Shown here one piece after another: positions 43,219 through 51,136 of a DNA stretch of 64,000 nucleotides (within the stretch, counting starts at the first letter, position 1; each line of letters opens with the position of its first letter). Source of the stretch: an uncultured Acetatifactor sp. (GTDB taxonomy: Bacteria > Bacillota > Clostridia > Lachnospirales > Lachnospiraceae); the NCBI GenBank assembly GCA_949840885.1, contig CATKYJ010000001.1, forward strand, positions 1 through 64,000, read 5' to 3'. The position numbers and the translations under genes were made by a program. The notes beneath the pieces were generated by a model. That model saw only the letters and a list, made by a program, of their open reading frames with translations. It had not been told where the DNA came from and ran no database searches.

Positions 43219-44280
43219 TCACCCCCGGGCAGCCGTATAATCTCTCAAAAATGCCACCAGCCGGTCCATCTCCCGGTCCGTTCCCACCGTGATGCGCAGG
43301 AAATCAGAGATCCGCGGCTTGTTCCAGTAGCGCACATAGATGTCCGCTTCCCGCAGGGCCCGGAAGATCTCCCCGGCGGGAATGGTCTCGTGGGAGGCGA
43401 AGATGAAATTGGCTTTGGAATCCGGAAATGTAAATCCCAGCTCCTTAAGCTCTCCCTTGACACGCTCTCTGGTGGCAATGATTTTACCGGTGACAGCCCT
43501 GAAATAGGCATCGTCCCGCACCGCCTCCGCCCCCAGTATCTGGGAGGGCAGATTCATGGTATAAGAGTTAAAGGAGAACTTCACGTCATTCAGATATCCG
43601 ATCAGCTTCTCGCTGCCCACGCACAGGCCGATGCGCAGTCCGGCCATGGCACGGGATTTTGAAAAGGTCTGCACCACCAGGAGATTGTCGTACTTCTCCG
43701 TCAGCGGCAGCGCGCTGATGCCTCCGAAATCGATATAGGCCTCATCCACAATGACTACGGAGTCCCGGTTGGCGCCAATGATCTCCTCCACTGTCTCAAG
43801 GCTCTCCAGAAGCCCCGTGGGCGCGTTGGGATTGGGAAAGATCACGCCGCCGTTTGGCTGTCTGTAGTCCTCGGGCCGGATATGCCAGTCCTCGTCCAGG
43901 GCACAGGTCCGGTAGGGAATCCCGTGCAGATTCGCCCACACATCATAAAAGGAATAGGTCACGTCCGGAAACAGGATGGGCTTTCCGCCGTTGAAAAAGG
44001 TCATGAAAGCCATGGAGAGCACGTCATCGGACCCCACCCCCACAAATACCTGTTTCGGGCTCACATGATAGTATTCTGCCAATGCGTCCGTCAGCACCCC
44101 GGTATCCGGATCCGGGTACAGCCGCAGCGCCTCATAGTCCATCTGCGCAAGCGCCCGCTGCACCCCCGGCGCAGGGGGGTAGGGGCACTCGTTGGTGTTC
44201 AGCTTGATCATGCCCGGTTTGTTTGGCTGCTCTCCCGCCACATAGGGCACTGCCTTTCGTACATTTTCTTCCCAGCTCAT
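43219..44280 (-). CDS. hisC: Histidinol-phosphate aminotransferase
   Basis: A 353-residue fold-type I PLP enzyme of histidine synthesis. Visible: KLNTNECPYPP near the N-terminus, VGVGSDDVL, PNPNAPTG (about 150), the DEAYIDFG aspartate, and the PLP lysine in QTFSKSRAMAGLRIG. Arg in the C-terminal RISDFLRITVG binds the carboxylate. It is outside any his operon, so it may serve as a broad-specificity aminotransferase. A glycosyltransferase gene lies upstream in the same direction. Confidence 0.9.
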   Translation of the reverse strand: MSWEENVRKAVPYVAGEQPNKPGMIKLNTNECPYPPAPGVQRALAQMDYEALRLYPDPDTGVLTDALAEYYHVSPKQVFVGVGSDDVLSMAFMTFFNGGKPILFPDVTYSFYDVWANLHGIPYRTCALDEDWHIRPEDYRQPNGGVIFPNPNAPTGLLESLETVEEIIGANRDSVVIVDEAYIDFGGISALPLTEKYDNLLVVQTFSKSRAMAGLRIGLCVGSEKLIGYLNDVKFSFNSYTMNLPSQILGAEAVRDDAYFRAVTGKIIATRERVKGELKELGFTFPDSKANFIFASHETIPAGEIFRALREADIYVRYWNKPRISDFLRITVGTDREMDRLVAFLRDYTAARG

Positions 44281-44405
44281 ATTTTTATCCTTTCTTCCAT
44301 ATCCGTTCCGGACTGCTTAGGACGTACCGCCCGCGACGGCGTCCCTGGCAGACGTACCTCCCTTTCCGGCGGCGTCCCCGGTGGCGTACTCTCTTTCCGG
44401 CCGTG

Positions 44406-45491
44406 TCATCCCCGGCCGTCCATGTCGTCCCCGGCGGCACTGACCGCCGGCTCTTTCTCGGCGCCGGGTCCGCGCCCGGAAGATTCCCGAAGCGACAACT
44501 CCTCCCGGTAGATGTCCGCCTGCTCGGGACACTCCAGGGCGTCATAGCAGCGGACCAGCCCCTCCAGGCTCTCCCGGCCCCCGGACCTCAGGGCCAATAT
44601 GGGCCGGGTCTCGTATACGGCATTGTAGTACCATATAGCCGCCTCCTCCCAGTCACAGATCTCCTCGTAAAAATGCCCCATCTCGCAGCAGATCTCCGAA
44701 CAGGCCTCCTCCGCAATGACCTTGGAAGTATATTTGAAGAAATTCACCGTATCTTTCGCCAGCCTGGCCGCCTTTGCCACCACGCAGCAGGCCTGGGTCA
44801 TCTCCTCGCCGTCCCGGCCGTTGTCTGCGGCCGCCTCCATAAAGGTCCCCGCCGCCTCCAGGAAGTCCTCCTTGTCCCCGGCCAGCATCAGCTCCCTGGC
44901 GTAAAGCCCCAAAAGCCGTTTCGACAGCCTGTACCCCGCCTCCCAATGCCTGTGGAAATTGGCCAGGTCCCGCTTGGCATGGCTGGACTGGGGCAGATGA
45001 GTAATGACGATATCGCTGTCATACACCACGGGCTCCAGCCGTATTGTCTCATGGATGGGGGCCTCCCAGACGAAATCCCGCTTTCTCTTGAAGAGCTTGG
45101 GACGATATTCCTCGTCGTAATTGTACACCGTATTGAACTGGAGCTGATTGGCATACTTCATCTGTACGATCTCAATCTCCGACAGCAATGTCTCTTTCAG
45201 GCGCCGGAACCGCTCCCTGTTCTCCGGGGACAGCACCTCATCCGCGTCCGCAGAATATATATATTCCTGGGTGGCTTTGGAAAACACAAAATTCCTGGCC
45301 GCGCTGAAATCGTCAATCCAGGGAAAATCATAGACCCGCTCCGTATACCGCCGGGCGATCTCCTTGGTGGCGTCCGTGGAACCGGTGTCCGCTATGACGA
45401 TCTCATCCACCAGGTCGGCCACGCTGTCTAAGCATCGCTCCAATATCTTCTCTTCATTTTTTACAATCATACACAGGGAAATCGTAATCAT
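44406..45491 (-). CDS. Family 2 glycosyltransferase with TPR region
   Basis: A 361-residue protein. The N-terminal GT-A domain has SLCMIVKNEEKILERCLDSV, the IADTGSTDAT loop and the ADADEV metal site (about residues 87-92). The C-terminal half carries helical TPR-like repeats (EEMTQACCVVAKAARLAKD; MGHFYEEICDWEEAAIWYYNAV). This GT2-TPR layout is common in clostridia, where members glycosylate peptides or surface molecules. The ATG at 45491 has GGGAGGGATC upstream; the frame extension to 45605 covers promoter-like sequence. The C-terminus is a Gly/Glu-rich tail (GRGPGAEKEP). Confidence 0.82.
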   Translation of the reverse strand: MITISLCMIVKNEEKILERCLDSVADLVDEIVIADTGSTDATKEIARRYTERVYDFPWIDDFSAARNFVFSKATQEYIYSADADEVLSPENRERFRRLKETLLSEIEIVQMKYANQLQFNTVYNYDEEYRPKLFKRKRDFVWEAPIHETIRLEPVVYDSDIVITHLPQSSHAKRDLANFHRHWEAGYRLSKRLLGLYARELMLAGDKEDFLEAAGTFMEAAADNGRDGEEMTQACCVVAKAARLAKDTVNFFKYTSKVIAEEACSEICCEMGHFYEEICDWEEAAIWYYNAVYETRPILALRSGGRESLEGLVRCYDALECPEQADIYREELSLRESSGRGPGAEKEPAVSAAGDDMDGRG

Positions 45492-45638
45492 CTGATCCCT
45501 CCCTAAAACTACCGGCTTCTGCCCAAGTCTCCGGCATCCGCCTGATCTGTCAGTGTCAATAAGATCATACCAAAAACGGCGCGGAGGCACAACCACTATT
45601 TCCAAAATATAAAAATGAAAACAGTCCGTGAAAAGCAG

Positions 45639-45667
45639 TTGAGATTTCCCGCCGGATATGGTACAAT
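45639..45667 (+). promoter_or_regulatory. Promoter of the 37-codon gene
   Basis: TTGAGA (45639-45644) and TACAAT (45662-45667) are 17 bases apart, giving a leader of about 65 bases before the small gene. Confidence 0.65.
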
Positions 45668-45737
45668 ATTTTCATTCTAGGCACGAAACGGCCCACAGGC
45701 CTTAATTTTAAAGAAATCTGACAGGAGGATTTGCATC

Positions 45738-45851
45738 ATGTTCATTGTATTAGGCGGAGGTTTGCTGATCATCATCATTGCGGTTGTCATATCCGTGGTC
45801 TCCAGCGTGGTATCCGCGGTGGCGGCGGATGTGGATGACGCGGAGGATTGA
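45738..45851 (+). CDS. 37-residue single-pass membrane peptide
   Basis: MFIVLGGGLLIIIIAVVISV begins it, a membrane helix continues to about residue 29, and the acidic tail ADVDDAED ends it. AGGAGG at 45723-45728 is nine bases from the ATG, a promoter lies 70 bases upstream and a strong terminator 50 bases downstream, so this is a complete small gene on its own. No known family is recognised. The peptide has no Cys and no leader-cleavage motif, so it is more like a small regulatory membrane peptide or type I toxin than a bacteriocin; this is inference. Confidence 0.75.
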   Translation: MFIVLGGGLLIIIIAVVISVVSSVVSAVAADVDDAED

Positions 45852-45899
45852 TTCCGTATCCTTTTCGGTATGATTCGCGGACAGGCATCACGCAAAAAC

Positions 45900-45942
45900 G
45901 GCTTGTGACTCCTCTGCGCAAAAGCGCAGGGCCTCACAAGCC
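45900..45942 (+). terminator. Terminator of the small membrane peptide gene
   Basis: GGCTTGTGA pairs with TCACAAGCC, with an inner stem CTGCGC/GCGCAG around AAAA, and TTATTTATTT follows. Confidence 0.85.
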
Positions 45943-46078
45943 TTATTTATTTCCGACAGCAGCGATTTCGCCGGACTCAAATCCCGCGGCCCAATGTGTC
46001 TCACCGGCGCAGACCGCCCTTTCCCCGGAAGAATTCTACAGGACGTCTCCAGACAGGAGTCCGGCCGGGGATATAGCA

Positions 46079-46102
46079 GGGCGGGAGCTTTCGCCCCCGC
46101 CC
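46079..46102 (-). terminator. Hairpin after the isomerase gene
   Basis: GGGCGGG and CCCGCCC form a 7-bp GC stem with a 10-base loop 14 bases after the stop codon. On the minus strand the following sequence (TGCTATATCC) is only weakly T-rich. Confidence 0.6.
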
Positions 46103-46115
46103 CTGATGCAAGACT

Positions 46116-47600
46116 TTACGCGAACGGATTCTCCGTAGGATACAGCACGCCCTTGGGCTGGTTGTAATTCAGATCCTCCACCGGCACGCCGATGTACTTG
46201 AACACCTCGTACAGAGCCTTTCCGAAATGGCCGAAAGCAACTGCGCCGTGATGAGGGTAATTCTTCTCGATCAGCACATGGCGGTAGAAACGCCCCATCT
46301 CCGGGATGGCGAACACGCCGATGCCGCCAAAGGACTTGGTGGCCACGGGGAGCACCTCGCCCTGGGCGATGTAAGCCCGCAGCTTGTTGTCCGCAGTGGA
46401 CTGCAGGCGGTAGAACGTGATGTCTCCGGGGATGATATCGCCCTCCAGCGTCCCCTGGGTCACTTCCTCGGGCAGGGTCCTGGCCATGATCATCTGGTAC
46501 TTCATGCTGCAGGAAGACAGCTTCTTGGTATTGGTATTGCCGCAGTGGAAGCCCATGAATGTATCGCAATGGGTGTAGGTAAATTTGCCCTGGATGGCAT
46601 CCTCGTACATGTCATCGGGCACGGTATTGTTGATGTCAAGCAGGGTCACGGCGTCCTCGCTGACGCAGGTGCCGATGAACTCGCTAAGGCAGCCGTAGAT
46701 GTCCACCTCGCAGGACACGGGGATCCCCATGCCGGTGAGACGGCTGTTCACATAGCAGGGCACGAAGCCGAACTGGGTCTGGAATGCGGGCCAGCATTTT
46801 CCGGCGATGGCCACGTACTCGCGGTATCCCTTGTGGGCCTCAACCCAGTCAAGCAGCGTCAACTCGTACTGGGCCAGCTTGGGCAGGATCTCGGGCTTCT
46901 TGTTGCCTGCGCCCAGCTCCTCTTCCATCTCCTTTACCTTGGCGGGAATTCTCTCGTCCCCCTCGTGCTTCTTAAATGCCTCGAAGAGATCCAGCTCGGA
47001 GTTCTCCTCGATCTCCACGCCCAGGTTGTACAGCTGCTTGATGGGCGCGTTGCAGGCCAGGAAGTTCAGGGGCCTGGGGCCGAAAGAGATAATCTTTAAG
47101 CTGCTCAGTCCCACGATGGCTCTTGCGATGGGGATGAACTCATGGATCCTGTCGGCGCACTCGGCCGCGGTGCCCACGGGGTTCTCGGGGATGTAGGCTT
47201 TCACGTTGCGAAGCTTTAAGTTGTAGCTGGCGTTGAGCATGCCGCAGTAGGCGTCGCCCCTGCCGCCCACCAGGTCGTTCTGGCTCTCCTCGGCAGCCGC
47301 TATGTACATGGCAGGGCCGTCGAAATGCTTGGCCAAAAGGGTCTCCGAAATCTCGGGGCCGAAGTTTCCAAGGTATACGCACAGGGCGTTACAGCCGTTC
47401 TTCTTGATATCCTCCAGGGCCTGCACCATGTGGATCTCACTCTCCACGATACAGACGGGGCACTCGTAGACGGCGTCCGTGCCGTACTTGGCGGTATAGG
47501 CCTCCATCAGTGCCTTTCTTCTGTTCACGGACAGGCTCTCGGGGAAGCAGTCGCGGCTTACGGCCACGACGCCGATTTTAACTTGCGGCAAATTGTTCAT
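46116..47600 (-). CDS. L-fucose/L-arabinose isomerase-family protein
   Basis: A 494-residue cytosolic protein of the FucI/AraA superfamily, which interconverts aldoses and ketoses with a divalent metal. The N-terminal domain runs KIGVVAVSRDCFPESLSVNRRK; the catalytic half contains CEVDIYGCLSEF, HCDTFMGFHCGNT and the C-terminal HHGAVAFGHFGKALYEV with metal-type histidines. It corresponds to the widespread uncharacterised branch in clostridia rather than to true FucI. It follows a solute-binding lipoprotein gene and probably isomerises the imported sugar. GGAGGAG is well placed before the ATG at 47600; the 16-codon extension is not needed. Confidence 0.82.
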   Translation of the reverse strand: MNNLPQVKIGVVAVSRDCFPESLSVNRRKALMEAYTAKYGTDAVYECPVCIVESEIHMVQALEDIKKNGCNALCVYLGNFGPEISETLLAKHFDGPAMYIAAAEESQNDLVGGRGDAYCGMLNASYNLKLRNVKAYIPENPVGTAAECADRIHEFIPIARAIVGLSSLKIISFGPRPLNFLACNAPIKQLYNLGVEIEENSELDLFEAFKKHEGDERIPAKVKEMEEELGAGNKKPEILPKLAQYELTLLDWVEAHKGYREYVAIAGKCWPAFQTQFGFVPCYVNSRLTGMGIPVSCEVDIYGCLSEFIGTCVSEDAVTLLDINNTVPDDMYEDAIQGKFTYTHCDTFMGFHCGNTNTKKLSSCSMKYQMIMARTLPEEVTQGTLEGDIIPGDITFYRLQSTADNKLRAYIAQGEVLPVATKSFGGIGVFAIPEMGRFYRHVLIEKNYPHHGAVAFGHFGKALYEVFKYIGVPVEDLNYNQPKGVLYPTENPFA

Positions 47601-47631
47601 GTGAATACTCCTCCTTCTATAATTGGTAATC

Positions 47632-47646
47632 GCAATTGATGATTGC
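47632..47646. promoter_or_regulatory. Dyad between isomerase promoter and start
   Basis: GCAAT-5-ATTGC lies just downstream of the putative -10 box, a typical repressor position. Which regulator would bind is unknown. Confidence 0.35.
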
Positions 47647-47656
47647 ATGTACTTAA

Positions 47657-47685
47657 ATTATAACTGTTTTGCTCCTGTTTTTCCA
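47657..47685 (-). promoter_or_regulatory. Promoter of the isomerase gene
   Basis: On the minus strand TGGAAA (47680-47685) and TATAAT (47657-47662) are 17 bases apart. It implies the isomerase can be expressed apart from the lipoprotein gene upstream. Confidence 0.55.
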
Positions 47686-47767
47686 TAGCTTTTGCAAAAT
47701 TTCCGGCTTATTTTGTCTCATTTCTCTCATGCTGTTTTCTTTTGCTCTGTTTTCTCCTTTCTGGCGT

Positions 47768-47806
47768 TTTTCTTGTCTGCTTTTCTTGTCTGCTTTTCTT
47801 GTCTGC
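47768..47806. repeat. Three perfect 13-bp tandem repeats
   Basis: TTTTCTTGTCTGC is repeated at 47768, 47781 and 47794 without change, just after the lipoprotein stop codon, in a pyrimidine-rich stretch that starts near 47670. On the minus-strand RNA this is purine-rich. Confidence 0.9.
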
Positions 47807-47817
47807 TTTCCCTTACG

Positions 47818-50094
47818 CTATTTTCGCTCGTTCAGGTACAGCTGCACCCGTCGGTTGATGACTGCGGCCACATCCTCCGCACGCTTGCCCGTTTTAAAGT
47901 AATCGGCGGCCTCCTCGATGATGATGTCGATGACGGGGCTGGTCCGGATAGGCTGGGGCCTTGCGGTCTCTATCTTCTCCCTGAATTCCGTCAGCCTCTC
48001 TTCTGTAATCTCCGTGCCCCAGTACACCGGTACGTCCACTCCGTTTACCCTCTTTATATAGGTTTCCTGCTCAATGAACTTCTCGATACAGGACTCGTAA
48101 GCTTTCCTGTGTACCGGATACTCAAAGGCGGAAGAACCCCTGTCCCCGAACTGGGCTTCCTCGCTGATCAGGAACCGGATGAATTCCCATGCCCCTTCCT
48201 TTTTCGTGGAATTGGCATTGACGGACAGGACGTTTCCGTTTGAGCAGGCAGGATAGCAGCCCTCGTCAGACAGGACTCCCAACCCCACTTTTCCCTCCTG
48301 TGCCAGCTCTGCCTCTGTCTTGAAATAACCCACATTATACAACAGTCTGTCTACCGTAATGGGCTCCAGATTGCTCCTGCCGTCATCGCCATACCTTTTG
48401 GCCGCTTCCAGCAGCTTGTAAAACAGGGGGGTATCGAAATCGCAGCTGCCGCTCTCCCAGTCCAGCATACCCCAGAGGCTGTCGGTTCCCTCAAAAAAGT
48501 ATCTAAGCACCTGGGCGGAATCATACGCCTCATGGTAGTATCCCCCTCCCTCCCAGGCAAGCAGCGCGTCCGCAAGCGTCTCTATATCCGGCGCCTGGGC
48601 ACTCCCCAGCACCTCCTGTGATATGGCGTATTCCCATATAGACCACCTGGGGCTGACTCCGTAGATCTTCTCTCCCTGCCGCAGGACGGAAAAAGCCAGG
48701 GGGAAATAATCCTCCTCAGAAATCCCGGAGGCTTCCATATAGGGATTCAGCTCCTCCAGGACTCCTTTCTCCTGCATTCCTTCCATATAATCATACATAA
48801 GGCCGCTCTGGATGATATCCGGCCCTTTGCCGGAGCCGATCTGGATGCTGGTCAGCCGGGCGAAATCATCCCTATCATTCTCCAGCCCGCAGTCTTCCAC
48901 CACCACATGGTATTTATCGTTCTCGCTGTTGAACCGAACCACCTTGTTTCCAAACCATGTATCATAAAAGCTTCCCCGGACAACGATGGGAATCCTTTCC
49001 ACTTTCTCCATCCTCAGCGTCTCCAGAAGCCCTCCCGTGCCATTGGGTTCGCTCCACAAAAGCGCAACCGCGCCGTCCTCAGCCACCTGAAAATCCCGCA
49101 GTTCCATGTCTCCGTGCCATCCGTAGGAGATTCCGATAAAATACAGCACAGGCAGCAGGCTCCCATCCGCCATGTCCATCTTTGCAATCATGCGGCTGCT
49201 CTCACTGCCGTAGCCCGTCACCGCAGGAAAGCTGCCGGCCGTACCCAGATAGATTCCATATCTCCAGGACGCAAGCTCCCTCAGGGACTCTTTTCTAAGC
49301 TCTCCGGTGTCCGGGTCCACCTCCGCCACTTTCCATTTTCCGAACATCCTGTCCTCATTCCTATCATCCAACAGCACATATATCCTGCCGTCCTGGGTCT
49401 GGCACAGACCTGCTATAAAGGTTTGCGGCTCTGTGGCGGCGCTATAGAGGATCTCACCGGAGGAGAGCACCTTTACAAGCTTGCTCTGGCTTCGACTGTA
49501 TACATTGTACTCATCCGCCGTATAGACCTCTCCGTAACAGTAGCAGTTCCCGTCCCGGTCCATATACCACTGATAAGGGTGCATGGAATCTACATATTCC
49601 AGGGAAAAGTCTTTCACCAGAAGCTCCCTGCTGTTGTCCTTTCCGCACAGCCAGATGTCTGCCCTTTCGCCTACCTCCGCCCAGAACTGCACGGGCTCCC
49701 CCTGCACGAAACGGGTGCCCACAGGAAGCCATGTGGTTCCGTCCTCGGTTCTGGGCCTCCCCTGCATCTCGTTTACCGGCACCATTTCCTTTAAGTCATT
49801 GTCAAAAAGCACTTCCGATTCCACCGCCACATCCATGTACTCCGTGCGCTCTGTGATATCGCTCAGATCCTCCATTCCCGGCGCGATTCCCCGCCAGACG
49901 TCATCCTCTGCTTTTGTCTGGGTTTTCGGTTCTTCTTTCTCCCCTGCCTTTTCTTCTGTTTTCGTCTCTTCTTTCTGATCTGCCTGCCCCTTTTGATCCG
50001 CCCCGCAGGCGGCCAAACAGGCACAGAGCGCAAAAAGGATAAGAGCCGCGGACAGCATCTTCCCTTTTATCCCTGTATTCTTCCATATTTTCAT
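47818..50094 (-). CDS. Large solute-binding lipoprotein
   Basis: A 758-residue lipoprotein (lipobox LAAC, Cys30), then a Lys/Glu-rich linker. Residues about 90-330 form a beta-propeller-like region (YVDSMHPYQWYMDRDGNCYCYGEVYTADEYN; GLCQTQDGRIYVLLDDRNEDRMFGKW), and from about 345 on a family-1 solute-binding domain (NDKYHVVVEDCG; QIGSGKGPDIIQSG; KEGAWEFIRFLISEEAQ). Such propeller-binding-protein fusions are seen in Lachnospiraceae without dedicated permeases. No permease is adjacent, so it may serve a transporter elsewhere or act as a sensor. The isomerase follows. Confidence 0.8.
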   Translation of the reverse strand: MKIWKNTGIKGKMLSAALILFALCACLAACGADQKGQADQKEETKTEEKAGEKEEPKTQTKAEDDVWRGIAPGMEDLSDITERTEYMDVAVESEVLFDNDLKEMVPVNEMQGRPRTEDGTTWLPVGTRFVQGEPVQFWAEVGERADIWLCGKDNSRELLVKDFSLEYVDSMHPYQWYMDRDGNCYCYGEVYTADEYNVYSRSQSKLVKVLSSGEILYSAATEPQTFIAGLCQTQDGRIYVLLDDRNEDRMFGKWKVAEVDPDTGELRKESLRELASWRYGIYLGTAGSFPAVTGYGSESSRMIAKMDMADGSLLPVLYFIGISYGWHGDMELRDFQVAEDGAVALLWSEPNGTGGLLETLRMEKVERIPIVVRGSFYDTWFGNKVVRFNSENDKYHVVVEDCGLENDRDDFARLTSIQIGSGKGPDIIQSGLMYDYMEGMQEKGVLEELNPYMEASGISEEDYFPLAFSVLRQGEKIYGVSPRWSIWEYAISQEVLGSAQAPDIETLADALLAWEGGGYYHEAYDSAQVLRYFFEGTDSLWGMLDWESGSCDFDTPLFYKLLEAAKRYGDDGRSNLEPITVDRLLYNVGYFKTEAELAQEGKVGLGVLSDEGCYPACSNGNVLSVNANSTKKEGAWEFIRFLISEEAQFGDRGSSAFEYPVHRKAYESCIEKFIEQETYIKRVNGVDVPVYWGTEITEERLTEFREKIETARPQPIRTSPVIDIIIEEAADYFKTGKRAEDVAAVINRRVQLYLNERK

Positions 50095-50141
50095 ATATGC
50101 CTCCCGTCCTCTGCGTCAGCGCCGTTCCTTGCGGCGCCTGT

Positions 50142-50160
50142 AACAGAAAATATATCTGTT
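50142..50160. promoter_or_regulatory. Dyad upstream of the solute-binding lipoprotein
   Basis: AACAGA-7-TCTGTT lies about 50 bases before the start codon of the minus-strand gene, between it and the divergent DUF3892 gene. Candidate operator only. Confidence 0.35.
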
Positions 50161-50328
50161 TCTCTTACAACAGTTTAACACATTGGGACTTTGATTTCAC
50201 TATCTTTTATAAAAATGCGCTGGCGAAAGCTGGCAGGTATTTCTCCCTGTATACGGACAATACTATGGCTGAACCATAAAACCGAATTTTTGATTTGAAT
50301 ACCCGCCCCTCGGGCAGAAAGGATAAAT

Positions 50329-50634
50329 ATGGAAAACAAAACAAATGACACAAGACTCACCGCCGCTCTGGCTAAGAACACGCTGGATGAGATTCCCCAG
50401 CCCAAGTCAGATGCAAAGGAGATTGTAGGCTTAGTGAAGCACAGCGGCAAGATCGACGGCTACCAGCTCTCCGACGGCTCTACCGTCTCTAAGGAGGAGG
50501 GCGTGCAGATGGCAAAGTCCGGGGACATCAAGGGCGTGGGCGTGGCCCACAGGGGAGATACGGAATACCTAAAATCCATCCCGGACGGCTCCGACGACAA
50601 CAATCTGGGAAGTCTGCCCTCCGTCTCAGGCTGA
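50329..50634 (+). CDS. DUF3892 domain protein
   Basis: A 101-residue cytosolic protein. Residues 30-85 match DUF3892 (IVGLVKHSGKIDGYQLSDGS; VSKEEGVQMAKSGDIKGVGVAHR; GTEYLKSxPD-type end). The domain is common in clostridia as a small stand-alone protein and has no known function. AGAAAGGA supports the ATG. Confidence 0.8.
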   Translation: MENKTNDTRLTAALAKNTLDEIPQPKSDAKEIVGLVKHSGKIDGYQLSDGSTVSKEEGVQMAKSGDIKGVGVAHRGDTEYLKSIPDGSDDNNLGSLPSVSG

Positions 50635-50660
50635 CCTGGCCTGTGCCGGAATTTTTTCTC

Positions 50661-50691
50661 TTGACAGTTCCCCAGCGTCATCTTGTATGAT
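50661..50691 (+). promoter_or_regulatory. Promoter with 19-base spacer upstream of MerR remnant
   Basis: TTGACA (50661-50666) and TATGAT (50686-50691) have an over-long 19-base spacer. MerR-family activators use exactly such 19-20 base spacers, and a MerR C-terminal fragment lies 68 bases downstream. Confidence 0.5.
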
Positions 50692-50758
50692 ACCCTTATA
50701 GGTTCGGCGGCCGCGCCGGGCAGGAACGTAAAAAAGCTGACGCAAAAGGAGAAAGAGG

Positions 50759-50992
50759 TTGCGCATCCTGCTGTTTCAATACCCGCGCTTTTCGCTGCGC
50801 AGACTCCGGGAGATCATGACTTTCCAAAACATGGAGCCGCAGCTGACAGAACAGAAAAAACTGCTGCTGTGCAGGAAGCAGCAGTTAGCGGTAATCTCCG
50901 CCATCGAGATCACGGAAAACAGCCGGGAAAGCGGACTCAGCCTGTCATTTCTTGTCCACATTGCACAAAAGTATCGTAAAGTCAGCATATAA
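50759..50992 (+). pseudogene. MerR-family regulator fragment lacking the DNA-binding domain
   Basis: The 77-residue frame (RILLFQYPRFSLRRLREIM; LTEQKKLLLCRKQQLAVISAIE) matches the end of the MerR winged helix and its coiled coil, where relatives read LLQILFYRELGFSLKEI followed by LxEQKxxLxxKxxxL. The helix-turn-helix that should precede it is absent in all frames upstream. The only start is TTG, with AAAGGAG before it. It is probably a decayed regulator of the alpha-xylosidase gene that follows, or a partner-only fragment. Family call is from memory of the pattern. Confidence 0.55.
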
Positions 50993-50999
50993 AGTCATC

Positions 51000-51028
51000 T
51001 TGTAAACAGCTGACAGGCAATCTATAAT
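51000..51028 (+). promoter_or_regulatory. Promoter of the alpha-xylosidase gene
   Basis: TTGTAA (51000-51005) and TATAAT (51023-51028) with a 17-base spacer, about 105 bases before the start codon. Confidence 0.65.
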
Positions 51029-51136
51029 AGAAACATGATAGTAGGATTCCCGCACCGGTTCCGTGTACATACCATGACGACAGGGTTCGCCCGGCGGTTC
51101 CGTGTGCAGCTGCGAAAAACGAAAGGAGACGCAAAC

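Noticed and set aside
234..51022. CTGACAGGCAATCTA occurs both near 235 and near 51009 in promoter regions
   Set aside because: A 15-base match is expected about once or twice by chance in a window of this size, and its position relative to the two promoters differs.
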